Assembly: GCF_013359935.1 (NCBI RefSeq)
Contig: NZ_JABMCB010000154.1
Location: 62,001-126,000 of the forward strand
Origin: Paenibacillus xylanilyticus
Lineage (GTDB): Bacteria > Bacillota > Bacilli > Paenibacillales > Paenibacillaceae
Direction: 5' to 3'
Length of the DNA: 64,000 nucleotides
Positions 25,953 to 33,283 of the stretch are shown here, in pieces. How positions within the stretch are numbered: the stretch's first letter is position 1; every line of letters starts with the position of its first letter. Made by a program: the position numbers and the translations under genes. The notes beneath the pieces are model-generated. The model was not told the origin of the DNA. It did no database searches and was given only the letters and a program-made list of their open reading frames with translations.

Positions 25953-26354
25953 TTAATTTTCAGTCATTTGAGGTCCCTCTTCGATTATAATCCCTTCCAA
26001 ATCTCGGAGGGAGATCCAGAATCCAAATGGTCCCTCATTTATACGCACACCATATACCCCATGACTTTGATGCTGGACGAGCCACGACAGAAGCTCAGTT
26101 GTTGGTACAGAAACATAGTACAACTGTGTACCGTCTTCAAATATGAGAGGTGCATTACTCTCCAATTGTTGATAACTTGTATAGATGTACATCCAGTTGT
26201 AGTTATCCTCTTGCCCTACGAATGGAGCCTCATTGTTATTTGGACTCATTAATAAATACATGTCCTTTAGATCACGCATTTTTTGAATCAATTTGATAAA
26301 AGCCTCTTCACTGTGATTCAAGTTAGCTTCCTCTACCCATACATTGAATTCCAT
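25953..26354 (-). CDS. Hypothetical protein, 133 aa
   Basis: The ATG at 26354 follows AAGAGAGAGG. The acidic product has no signal peptide. An N-terminal helix (SEEAFIKLIQKMRDLKDMYLLM) is followed by alternating strand-like segments (TQLYYVSVPTTELL, GVYGVRINEG). It could be a small SseB-like or immunity-type fold, but I cannot assign it. It lies 32 bases downstream of the replication-relaxation gene and is probably in the same operon. Confidence 0.5.
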   Translation of the reverse strand: MEFNVWVEEANLNHSEEAFIKLIQKMRDLKDMYLLMSPNNNEAPFVGQEDNYNWMYIYTSYQQLESNAPLIFEDGTQLYYVSVPTTELLSWLVQHQSHGVYGVRINEGPFGFWISLRDLEGIIIEEGPQMTEN

Positions 26355-26385
26355 AGCATAAACCTCTCTCTTATAGTGATTATTT

Positions 26386-27396
26386 TCACAATGTTGCGTT
26401 TTCCCACTTTTCGATTTTCTCTACGAGATCCTTTTTGAGGATGACAGCAAATTGAACGTGGGGGTAGTGCCTAAACTCTTGTTCGAGATCCTGTAGAAAC
26501 CCTTTCCGGATCAGCATCAATACCTTTTTCCCATCTCGTTTGTATTCATGGGGGGTATATAAGGACAATCTTCGTCTGACCCCTGTACTGTTGTGCAAAT
26601 TTTCACAAACATACTTCATTTCGCCGTTGTGTTGAACGGTATATGGGAACGCTCCACGTTCCACTTTTTCAACCCTGCCAAACTCTTGGAATAACTGTAT
26701 CCGCTGATTCTCATCTCCAACGGTTTTGAGTGCAAGTAGAGCATCCTCATATGGCAACAAGCTTACACTTGATCTGATCCGTGTTTCTTCCTTTTTTAGC
26801 ATACTTTCAAATTCCGTAAAGGCTTTAGCAGATGTACACACTACAAGGTAGTACTTTATAGAGAAGTTCTTCTTAATCTCAGATATCACCTTGGCCAAAG
26901 TCTTTTCTTCAGGATCCGTGGTGAATAGGTACAGTCCGTACTTTCTCTCGTCCGGTGAGATAAGCATACCTTGTATGAGACTATTCCGATCAAGTTCAAA
27001 AGTACTTTTTACAAGTCTGCTATCCCACAAGTCATACCCGTAAGCTTTCAACTGTACAAGGAATTCATTAACCTGTTGGGCATGGAGCATTCGAAATCCC
27101 GATAGCTGCAGATCTTTAGCAAATGTAGTTTTGTCGATTAGCCCTCTTTGCTTTAACTCTTCCACTCCCTTTGTAGTTAGAAAATACGAATTTGTTTCCT
27201 TTCTCCCGTTATTGACTACGGGTTTAGATATGATATATCCATCTCTTTTTAGGTAAGACATTCTTAGCCAGCAATAATCTCTTTTTTTGTTACTTTCAAA
27301 GAATAGTCGATGTACCTGGGGTGTAGTAAATGTCCGATACCGAAATAGAGCATGAAGGATTCTGACGTCCCTCTCCGTTAGATTCTTAATCTTCAC
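26386..27396 (-). CDS. Replication-relaxation family protein
   Basis: I place the start at a GTG at 27396, because the apparent ATG AGG AGG of the longer frame is itself the AGGAGG ribosome site. The 336-residue product begins with a winged-helix-like region typical of plasmid replication-relaxation proteins: LTERDVRILHALFRYRTFTTPQVHRLFF, then LKRDGYIISKP and YFLTTKGVEEL. The C-terminal half is alpha/beta and may be nuclease-like or structural. The family is found on Gram-positive plasmids and conjugative elements and is linked to replication or mobilisation. The structured region just upstream supports a plasmid-maintenance role. Confidence 0.75.
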   Translation of the reverse strand: MKIKNLTERDVRILHALFRYRTFTTPQVHRLFFESNKKRDYCWLRMSYLKRDGYIISKPVVNNGRKETNSYFLTTKGVEELKQRGLIDKTTFAKDLQLSGFRMLHAQQVNEFLVQLKAYGYDLWDSRLVKSTFELDRNSLIQGMLISPDERKYGLYLFTTDPEEKTLAKVISEIKKNFSIKYYLVVCTSAKAFTEFESMLKKEETRIRSSVSLLPYEDALLALKTVGDENQRIQLFQEFGRVEKVERGAFPYTVQHNGEMKYVCENLHNSTGVRRRLSLYTPHEYKRDGKKVLMLIRKGFLQDLEQEFRHYPHVQFAVILKKDLVEKIEKWENATL

Positions 27397-27502
27397 ACAA
27401 AAAGACCTCCTCATGATCTGCTTAAAACATGGATTTGGTTTGTTCCCTCACCAATATTGGAATTCAGGCACCTGTCGTTTTTCTCTCATCATTCCTAAAT
27501 GC

Positions 27503-27551
27503 AAGGAGGGATAGCATCCCTGCTTTCAGCAGGAATACTCCCCTCCTTTTT
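27503..27551 (+). other. Nested hairpin with plus-strand T run (antisense RNA terminator or oriT-like)
   Basis: Outer arms AAGGAGGG and CCCCTCCTT enclose an inner perfect hairpin CCTGCT-TTC-AGCAGG, and TTTTT follows on the plus strand. No plus-strand gene needs terminating here. It lies in the 380-base leader of the replication-relaxation gene, with another small hairpin (AAGGGA/TCCCTT) at 27575-27590. Confidence 0.45.
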
Positions 27552-27616
27552 CCTTTCCCTGTTCACCTTATACCAAGGGAGAAATCCCTTGATGTGCCTA
27601 CAAAAACATGTTGAAT

Positions 27617-27793
27617 CTGATATCAGTCTTCATTCACCTCTAGATGCAAAAGAATGACAGATCAAAAACACTGATATAACAACGATTTTTTTCACCAGTT
27701 GACCTATTTTCCGTATCAGTACGAGAATATCAGTACTATCCCCCTAATTGATTGACATAGTACTGATATGTAACTCGTCAACCGGGACTGATA
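27617..27793. repeat. ATCAGT/ACTGAT iteron-like array
   Basis: Six copies of ATCAGT or its complement lie in about 177 bp: 27617 (a CTGATATCAG palindrome), 27670, 27714, 27728, 27759 and 27787. Several extend to TATCAGTAC. The array lies between the replication-relaxation gene and the RusA-like gene, with its last copy just inside the latter's 3' end. It fits a partition or replication-protein binding site. Confidence 0.55.
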
Positions 27794-28266
27794 CAGAATT
27801 GGTGAACGTAGGTGAACATCTCGACGGCTTTTTGGTGACTTGATATAAATATTTCAGTATGGGGATTTCCAGAATCATATTCACCAGATTCACATACTGA
27901 GATGTTTCGCCAGTTATCATCCCCTATGACCGAAGCATAACGAAGGGCATCTAGAACATATTTACGTTCTCGATTATCAAAATCTCGAATAACAAAATCG
28001 GGGAAAAACTGAATGATGTAAATGAGTGCATGATCGTATTTAATTCTGAAGGGCAACCTTTCGACCAATGCTAAAGTAGCATCACTATAGAATGCTTTTG
28101 AATTCCTAATGTGCTGTCTTATTTCTCTTTTTTCTCGATGCTCTACTTGGTAATGAGGTAACACTCCCGGGAATGAAAAATGAAGAATAGATTCGCATTG
28201 ATCTAAAGATGGGATAATTTTTAATTCTCCGGAATTAGCCGGTACATTTCCGTGAAGTATTTTCAT
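27778..28266 (-). CDS. RusA-like Holliday-junction resolvase homologue
   Basis: The ATG at 28266 follows AGGAGG. The 162-residue product has the RusA pattern: an acidic cluster DFDNRERKYVLDAL at about residues 96-109, then VIGDDNWRNISV with two adjacent Asp, and a final strand TEIFISS. RusA dimers cut four-way junctions using Asp residues in these positions. The Lys usually three residues after DN is at four here. It is most plausibly used in plasmid recombination or multimer resolution. It stands directly downstream of tubZ across a large inverted repeat. Confidence 0.55.
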   Translation of the reverse strand: MKILHGNVPANSGELKIIPSLDQCESILHFSFPGVLPHYQVEHREKREIRQHIRNSKAFYSDATLALVERLPFRIKYDHALIYIIQFFPDFVIRDFDNRERKYVLDALRYASVIGDDNWRNISVCESGEYDSGNPHTEIFISSHQKAVEMFTYVHQFCISPG

Positions 28267-28282
28267 GTGTCCTCCTATTGCC

Positions 28283-28301
28283 GCAGTAACTGCTGCAGTA
28301 C
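28283..28301. promoter_or_regulatory. Palindromic GCAGT-A-ACTGC site with adjacent half site
   Basis: The palindrome GCAGTAACTGC at 28283-28293 is followed by GCAGTAC at 28295-28301. It lies 17 bases upstream of the RusA-like start and shares CAGTAAC with the inverted repeat at 28328. Confidence 0.5.
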
Positions 28302-28327
28302 ACAGATTCTAGTCAAGCCTTTAAATC

Positions 28328-28368
28328 AATACTGCCTCAGTAACAGAGACAGTTACTGAGGCAGTATT
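28328..28368. repeat. 17-bp perfect inverted repeat after tubZ
   Basis: The 17-base arms (ending CAGTAAC and starting GTTACTG) are separated by 7 bases. It lies 5 bases past the tubZ stop. It could be a terminator, but no T run follows on the minus strand, so a protein-binding or centromere role is as likely. Confidence 0.7.
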
Positions 28369-28373
28369 GAGGT

Positions 28374-29609
28374 TTAGTTAAAATCGAATGGATCACGTAC
28401 ATTCGTTAGTTTTTCAGTATCCCTTTTAGCAGTAGATGTTCCTAATAGAGTTTCCAAGTCATCATTCGTCTTCTTGGTTACCACACTATAGTTTTGAAGG
28501 ACTGCCCACGCTTCATCTACCACTTCATTTTTTCTTTCGAGTTTTTTAGAACTCTCAATTATTTGTAATACTCTGTTGGGAAGAGACAAACCCGCGAATA
28601 CAGAATAGATATGAAGTTGCTTAATAGTTTGATCCCCGTAAGTTGCTACAGGTCTTTCGTTCGCATATGGAGCATATGTGATCAGCAGCTGTTCTAATGT
28701 ATTCATCATACCAATAGTAAATATGCGCTTCGCACCGCTTGGACTAGCAAGTAAGCTCAGGGCACATCTTTCGGCATTTTCAAGATTATAACCTCCACTA
28801 AGAACCCCTTCCTCAATGGATTGTTTAAGCTTTGGTAGGAACGTTCCTTCGTTCTCTGCATCAACAGAACGCTCATCTAAAGTCGTTCTGCCGACAAGCA
28901 TGATTCCTGGTGTCTGAAGTATCTTCAGCCATTCAGAAGTATCAAAATGAAACGGGCCCGTAGGATTATAACTACTTGTGACCGTATTCATTTCATGCAG
29001 CATAACAGCAATGTATTCATTACATGACTTCAGGAACTCCTCGACACTTCCATTCGAGTTATGCTGGAGGTAATTCTCAAACAATTGTTGATTGTCCACT
29101 AGAATAATTGAACCAAGCCCTTTCATCGCCCTAGCAATTAATTGCAATCGCTGGATTGCATTATCCAAAACGACCTTTCCTTCCTGGTCTCGCGGAAGGG
29201 TCAAAACAAGACTAAACCGCCGGTGGAAACCATTCGCATGCAATAGTTTAGCTGCTTCAATCACGGCCCCAGTGCCGGTGCCTCCCCCCATTCCTACCAT
29301 CAAAAAGACATAATCACGATCCGAAAAATGACTTTGGATCTTCTCAATAAGGGTTTCCTTATGAGTCAAAAATGCCTCCTCACCCAAGTCAATATCACGA
29401 CCGGCACCCTTTTCATAACCCTTTAAAAGAAACTTCGTTACATTTGATGCATCCGGAATCTTATTCATATCCACTTCATTTGTATTGACCAAAAAAGCAC
29501 TATATGGCTGCATATTGTTTTTTACACTCGTCCGTATACTTGCGCAGGCACTTGCAATAGATGTGCCTCCTAAACCTACACCCAAAAATCCATATTTAAG
29601 ACCAGCCAT
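28374..29609 (-). CDS. tubZ: TubZ/FtsZ-like tubulin GTPase
   Basis: The 411-residue product has the tubulin-superfamily G-box GMGGGTGTG (Gly108-Gly114) and an N-terminal Rossmann start GFLGVGLGGTSIA. A putative T7-loop acid lies in FHFDTSEWLKIL at about 222-233. It ends in an acidic, flexible tail (LTNVRDPFDFN), as in filament-forming TubZ/RepX proteins of Bacillus plasmids. TubZ polymerises with GTP and treadmills, moving TubR-bound plasmid centromeres. The gene starts one base after the stop of a TubR-like gene. Chromosomal FtsZ is less likely because of the low similarity and the context. Confidence 0.85.
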   Translation of the reverse strand: MAGLKYGFLGVGLGGTSIASACASIRTSVKNNMQPYSAFLVNTNEVDMNKIPDASNVTKFLLKGYEKGAGRDIDLGEEAFLTHKETLIEKIQSHFSDRDYVFLMVGMGGGTGTGAVIEAAKLLHANGFHRRFSLVLTLPRDQEGKVVLDNAIQRLQLIARAMKGLGSIILVDNQQLFENYLQHNSNGSVEEFLKSCNEYIAVMLHEMNTVTSSYNPTGPFHFDTSEWLKILQTPGIMLVGRTTLDERSVDAENEGTFLPKLKQSIEEGVLSGGYNLENAERCALSLLASPSGAKRIFTIGMMNTLEQLLITYAPYANERPVATYGDQTIKQLHIYSVFAGLSLPNRVLQIIESSKKLERKNEVVDEAWAVLQNYSVVTKKTNDDLETLLGTSTAKRDTEKLTNVRDPFDFN

Positions 29610-29610
29610 T

Positions 29611-29940
29611 TTAGTTCACTCCGTTTCTCATCATTTCTCTAAATTTAATGACTTCATTACCAAGTGTAGTTAATTTGTAAAACCTTGTTTGACCCACACG
29701 GTCTACCTCGATCAGAGCAGCTCCTTCAAGTTTTGCAGTAGTGATATCTAAGCTGTATCTTGAGGGAATTAATTTTTTTTCCTCTGGCTGTATTTTTGTT
29801 TCAATGTAGCGTTTATTTGTGATATCTCTAAGATAACTTTTAGCAACTGGCTTATTTGCCACTCTCAATGTGGCTAACATCCATAAACCGGTCTCATCTA
29901 TAGTACAAAGCAAAGCATTAAGAATTTCTTCTCGATTCAT
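29611..29940 (-). CDS. tubR: TubR-like winged-helix centromere-binding protein
   Basis: I prefer the ATG at 29940 (MNREEI), though its AGGGAG site is about 12 bases away; the longer frame to 29964 has no site. The 109-residue product reads as a winged helix: EILNALLCTIDETGLWMLATL, a recognition-helix region VAKSYLRDIT, then a wing with DRVGQTRFYKLTTLGNEV. Size, fold and direct linkage to tubZ match TubR, which binds tubC repeats and represses the operon. No sequence-specific motif proves it; context carries most of the weight. Confidence 0.7.
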   Translation of the reverse strand: MNREEILNALLCTIDETGLWMLATLRVANKPVAKSYLRDITNKRYIETKIQPEEKKLIPSRYSLDITTAKLEGAALIEVDRVGQTRFYKLTTLGNEVIKFREMMRNGVN

Positions 29941-30005
29941 CGCATCGTAGTGCTCCCTTCTCATGGAATCAAAAACAAATGTATGTTCTCTATCTTCAAT
30001 AAAAA

Positions 30006-30031
30006 AAGCAGGAGGTAATCACCTCCTGCTT
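30006..30031 (-). terminator. Intrinsic terminator between the 105-aa gene and tubR
   Basis: The perfect 11-bp stem AAGCAGGAGGT/ACCTCCTGCTT has seven Ts after it on the minus strand. It separates tubRZ from the MoxR operon. Confidence 0.9.
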
Positions 30032-30108
30032 AACTTATCATTTTTATGTATCATATAGGCGAGCAAGCAAAGTAAACGTTTAATGGCCCGCCTAGACGTT
30101 CGACAAAC

Positions 30109-30426
30109 TTATTCTGCTACCAAGTCCCGTGTCTTGGACTTCTCTTCAACCTTTAAGTCTCTACAGAATTTCAAAAAACTATCTGAAGTCTCTGGTTTTA
30201 CATTGATCGTGAGGGTTATTTCTCCTCCTTCTTTCCCTATAGTTAGGTAATTGTACATTCTGGAAATGTTGATGATAAATTGATCTGCTTTTTCTAAAGC
30301 TGATACATCATATCTCTTTGTCATTTCAATTGAACGTATTTCACCGTCATGAGTCTTTAGTTTATAGTCACTGTCCCAACTAGACAAAAGTGTTTCTAAG
30401 TTCTGTTCCGAAAAATTCTTTCCCAT
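30109..30426 (-). CDS. Hypothetical protein, 105 aa
   Basis: The ATG at 30426 follows AGGAGG. Mixed alpha/beta sequence with an N-terminal helix (EQNLETLLSSW) and a strand pair (GGEITLTINVKPET). No motif is recognised. It lies 27 bases downstream of the MoxR gene and ends just before a strong terminator, so it is probably the last gene of the luxR-moxR operon. Confidence 0.55.
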   Translation of the reverse strand: MGKNFSEQNLETLLSSWDSDYKLKTHDGEIRSIEMTKRYDVSALEKADQFIINISRMYNYLTIGKEGGEITLTINVKPETSDSFLKFCRDLKVEEKSKTRDLVAE

Positions 30427-30453
30427 AGTTACGTCCTCCTATCATATTTTGAA

Positions 30454-31359
30454 TTACATACTATTCAGAATTGAATTCAAGATCTCATTTAATTTATCTA
30501 TCTCAGCCGGTTTATTCCAAAGAACATGCTTCAAAATTTGTAGATCTTCTTTTTCAACGTTGCTACGTTGCCCCAACAGAGCGGAAGCCCGTATAAGTTT
30601 CAAGCTAGACTTCAATCTCCTATCCGATGGAAAAATTTTGTTTTCAAATAGCTTAAATCTCAAGCTCAAAATTATCTCCATAATATCAGGTGGGATTTGA
30701 ATTCTTGACGAAGCAATTTTTAGCTGCGTAATATCTTGAAATGACAACGAAGCATATATTTCAGGCGGCGCCTCATTTAGTAACATGGTCTTCAAACTCT
30801 CTTTGGAAGACAAATAATCGACATTAATTCTGATGAGAAAGCGATCATATAGTGCCGTGTTCTCATGGTTTTCATGTAGGTCGTTTGTGGCACCAAAAAG
30901 ACTAATTAGAGGTGCTGCTTGTCTTTCATTCATCTGGATGATCGATCTTTCATTTAAAATGTCCAACAGCGAATTCAAGGCATATCCTCTAGCACGCAAA
31001 ATTTCATCAAGTATTGCCATATGTGCTTCAGGGAGCTTTCCTACCGTTTTCCGCTTTAATTTCCCATGAGTGTAAAGCCCTTCTTCATAAGGACCCAGAA
31101 GCTCATCGGGAGTTGTATCGTCATTCATTGTCCATTTAAAGACATTCAGATCGCGGAAGTGCTGAAAAATCATTTCAAGAACTGAGCTTTTTGCTGTCCC
31201 AGGAGGTCCGATTAATAGCATATGTTCACCAGCGATGATACTGGCAAAAGCACTATGAATGATTTCGTCTCTTTCAAAGTACATGGTATGGAGGTAATCA
31301 ATAATTTTATTTAATTGCCCTTGACTGTACTGAATGTTCTTCACAATTTTCACCCACAA
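30454..31359 (-). CDS. MoxR/RavA-type AAA+ ATPase
   Basis: The 301-residue product has Walker A GPPGTAKSS at about residues 55-63 and Walker B AHMAILDEILRA at about 121-132. A sensor-1-like LFGATNDLHE and an arginine-finger-type YDRFLIRINV follow. MoxR ATPases remodel protein complexes, usually with a von Willebrand factor A partner. No VWA gene is present here, so the substrate is unknown. The start is uncertain: TTG at 31359 has no good site, and GTG five codons later sits after GGGTG. It is co-transcribed with the LuxR-type gene upstream. Confidence 0.85.
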   Translation of the reverse strand: MWVKIVKNIQYSQGQLNKIIDYLHTMYFERDEIIHSAFASIIAGEHMLLIGPPGTAKSSVLEMIFQHFRDLNVFKWTMNDDTTPDELLGPYEEGLYTHGKLKRKTVGKLPEAHMAILDEILRARGYALNSLLDILNERSIIQMNERQAAPLISLFGATNDLHENHENTALYDRFLIRINVDYLSSKESLKTMLLNEAPPEIYASLSFQDITQLKIASSRIQIPPDIMEIILSLRFKLFENKIFPSDRRLKSSLKLIRASALLGQRSNVEKEDLQILKHVLWNKPAEIDKLNEILNSILNSM

Positions 31360-31372
31360 TAGTTAATTTGAA

Positions 31373-31675
31373 TTAGGCGTTTTGAAAGTCCCGGAAAAAT
31401 TCTTCCTTCGTCAGTGGTTGCGGAGCTGTAATTGTAGAAGAGATCTGTTCCAAAACCCATTTGCTCAACTGGGCTTTCCCCTTAATTCCCAACTTTCTAT
31501 ATATAATTCTCTGATGTTTTTTAATCGCTTCCTCGCTCATATGCAGTGACTGAGATATTTCCTTTTGTTCTTTCCCTACTAGAAGCATCCAAAGCACCAA
31601 ACGCTGTTTCTCTCTCAATTCGCAGCGAAACATCGTATAATCCAACGTTTGTTCAATTGATGTCATACTGGTCAA
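31373..31675 (-). CDS. LuxR/GerE-type HTH regulator
   Basis: A TTG start at 31675 follows GAGGAGG and gives about 100 residues. The GerE-type HTH lies at about residues 21-75: LREKQRLVLWMLLVGKEQ, then EISQSLHMSEEAIKKHQRII and YRKLGIKGKAQL. There is no receiver or ligand domain in front. It leads the operon with moxR and lies behind a promoter plus terminator leader, so it may autoregulate (inference). Confidence 0.8.
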   Translation of the reverse strand: MTSMTSIEQTLDYTMFRCELREKQRLVLWMLLVGKEQKEISQSLHMSEEAIKKHQRIIYRKLGIKGKAQLSKWVLEQISSTITAPQPLTKEEFFRDFQNA

Positions 31676-31766
31676 TTTTATCGCCTCCTCATACATACAT
31701 GACAAAAAGACAGCAGCCTGAGTTCAGGTTACTGTCCGCATAGGGGTTCAATTAATAAAAATAAAA

Positions 31767-31790
31767 CAGAAGAGTGGTTCCACTCTTCTG
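31767..31790 (-). terminator. Leader terminator upstream of luxR-moxR
   Basis: A perfect stem CAGAAGAGTGG/CCACTCTTCTG with a 2-base centre is followed by TTTTATTTTTATT on the minus strand. It lies between the promoter at 31856 and the first gene at 31675, so it acts as an attenuator. Confidence 0.8.
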
Positions 31791-31826
31791 CCAAGGAAAA
31801 AAATAATTGGAGATCTTGCACTTCCA

Positions 31827-31850
31827 CATCGGGGGGTTGGTTACCCGATG
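31827..31850 (-). promoter_or_regulatory. 5'-leader hairpin at the transcript start
   Basis: A perfect 7-bp stem CATCGGG/CCCGATG lies at or within a few bases of the predicted transcription start from the promoter at 31856-31884 and just before the leader terminator. Possible recognition hairpin for an antiterminator. Confidence 0.5.
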
Positions 31851-31855
31851 AATTC

Positions 31856-31884
31856 ATTATATAACACCAGTGTAAATCATGCAA
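31856..31884 (-). promoter_or_regulatory. Sigma-A-type promoter for luxR-moxR operon
   Basis: On the minus strand TTGCAT (31884-31879) and a perfect TATAAT (31861-31856) are separated by 17 bases. Predicted start near 31849. Confidence 0.75.
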
Positions 31885-31909
31885 TACACTCTAAGAAAAA
31901 AATTTATCT

Positions 31910-32302
31910 CTAGTAGATCTGAGAACTTTTCTCTTGATTGGCCCTTAAAGTAAGTACGGTTGAATCACCCATCGCTGCCTGCATTTTGTCACCCATTATA
32001 GCAAAAGCTCTTAAATGGTACTTGCTTGAAATTTGAAATCCGACATTTCCCGGGGCCTTAACCACACCTTCGGTATGGTAGATCACCCATTTATCTTTGT
32101 TTATCCCCATCTCCTCCATTTTTTCGAACACTTCTTGTTCAACCGCATCCGTCCAACCACCACTCGCTGCCATTCTCTCCACTGCATAATCAGTGATTTG
32201 ATGTGCTTTCCATTGCCATTGACCATACGTAATCATATCTGGCATAAAAATAAGAAAAAACGCAAGTATGGGCAACCAAATCAATTTCTCAGGAGTCTGC
32301 AT
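31910..32302 (-). CDS. TadE-like or DUF4320-like pilus-associated protein
   Basis: The 130-residue product has one N-terminal hydrophobic helix (LIWLPILAFFLIFMPDMI) and a small extracellular domain, the layout of TadE/F-type minor pilins and DUF4320 proteins of type IV secretion loci. It lacks a clear Gly-x4-Glu prepilin cleavage site. It follows TadC across a terminator and is the last gene of the Tad-like block. Its role as a minor pilin or anchor is inferred from position and topology. Confidence 0.55.
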   Translation of the reverse strand: MQTPEKLIWLPILAFFLIFMPDMITYGQWQWKAHQITDYAVERMAASGGWTDAVEQEVFEKMEEMGINKDKWVIYHTEGVVKAPGNVGFQISSKYHLRAFAIMGDKMQAAMGDSTVLTLRANQEKSSQIY

Positions 32303-32351
32303 AGATACCTACCCTTCTTTCAATTTTTGTTTTGTTATCTACATAAATAAA

Positions 32352-32382
32352 AAAATCGATCCATTTTATCTGGACCGATTTA
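32352..32382 (-). terminator. Intrinsic terminator after tadC
   Basis: A stem pairing AAATCGGTCC with GGATCGATTT on the minus strand is followed by TTTTTATTTA. Confidence 0.75.
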
Positions 32383-32390
32383 TTAGTACC

Positions 32391-33254
32391 CTATTTAATT
32401 CCGTTCATTTGAGAAATAAAGTTGATTGCAATAACTGCTACTGGTACTGCAAGAACGAAAACATACATGCCAGTACTGATCATTTGTAGCTTGGCCGGAC
32501 GTTCTTTGATGATCTTTCTGTTATTCTGTTTCCGAATATTTCTCATCAGCTTTGTCTGAGATTTGAAAATATGTTGAGCCTCTTCTTTACTTGTTTGGAT
32601 GGCTTGTTTCATGGCCAATACAAATCGTTTTACTGATGGTGTACCAACGTTTTCAGCGAAGATCTCCAAAGCCCTTGCTTCACTCATCGATTCGAGATCC
32701 TTAGACAATCTCTTGCAGTCCAGCTGCAAACCCTCTGGTGCATGATCGCAAGCAACCTTAATGGCTGCATAAGGTGTTAGTCCTGCAGAGAATAGCAAGA
32801 TAAGGTGATCGATGAAATCTGGAAGTTGTTCTTGTGCGATACGTTCTTTCTCACTTAGCCCCTTCTTTAAACGAGATACAGGGTAGCGATAAAAATAAAA
32901 ACCAATAAAAATCGCAAGAATGAACATGACGGATGATGCTGTGAAAATTGCAAATAAGGAGAAACCAACCAGTGCTAAGCCTCCAAACATCAATTGTTGG
33001 CCAGCGATATCTTCAGGGCGTTCTTTCCACCCTAAACGATACAATTGCTTCTCCAAGACAGAATGCTGTTCAGAAGATAACTTAATACGACTTCGAGCCG
33101 CCATCTCCATAGAACCAGCAACCCGCTTCCACAGTGCTTCGTTACTCCCAGGAACATACGCCATAGACCGATATGTTTTCCCTGTCGATAAGATCGTAGA
33201 CAGACTAACGTAAAGTATTAAAAAGAAGATTGCTCCTATAATGATGTAAATCAT
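32391..33254 (-). CDS. tadC: TadC-like inner-membrane platform protein
   Basis: The 287-residue product has an N-terminal helix, a helix pair at about 95-130 and a C-terminal helix (MYVFVLAVPVAVIAINFI). The T2SSF-type cytoplasmic segment QLPDFIDHLILLFSAGLTPYAAI lies in the middle. TadC with TadB forms the membrane platform that the TadA ATPase acts on. It follows tadB by 29 bases in the same operon. Confidence 0.8.
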   Translation of the reverse strand: MIYIIIGAIFFLILYVSLSTILSTGKTYRSMAYVPGSNEALWKRVAGSMEMAARSRIKLSSEQHSVLEKQLYRLGWKERPEDIAGQQLMFGGLALVGFSLFAIFTASSVMFILAIFIGFYFYRYPVSRLKKGLSEKERIAQEQLPDFIDHLILLFSAGLTPYAAIKVACDHAPEGLQLDCKRLSKDLESMSEARALEIFAENVGTPSVKRFVLAMKQAIQTSKEEAQHIFKSQTKLMRNIRKQNNRKIIKERPAKLQMISTGMYVFVLAVPVAVIAINFISQMNGIK

Positions 33255-33283
33255 TAAATGATCCGCTCCATTCCATTAAATTT

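Noticed and set aside
28328..28368. Reading the 17-bp inverted repeat simply as the tubZ terminator
   Set aside because: No T run follows it on the minus strand, and the CAGTAAC core recurs upstream of the RusA-like gene, so a binding-site role is kept open.
28374..29609. Calling the tubulin-like gene chromosomal ftsZ
   Set aside because: Only the G-box and T7-like loop match; the partner winged-helix gene and plasmid context fit TubZ.
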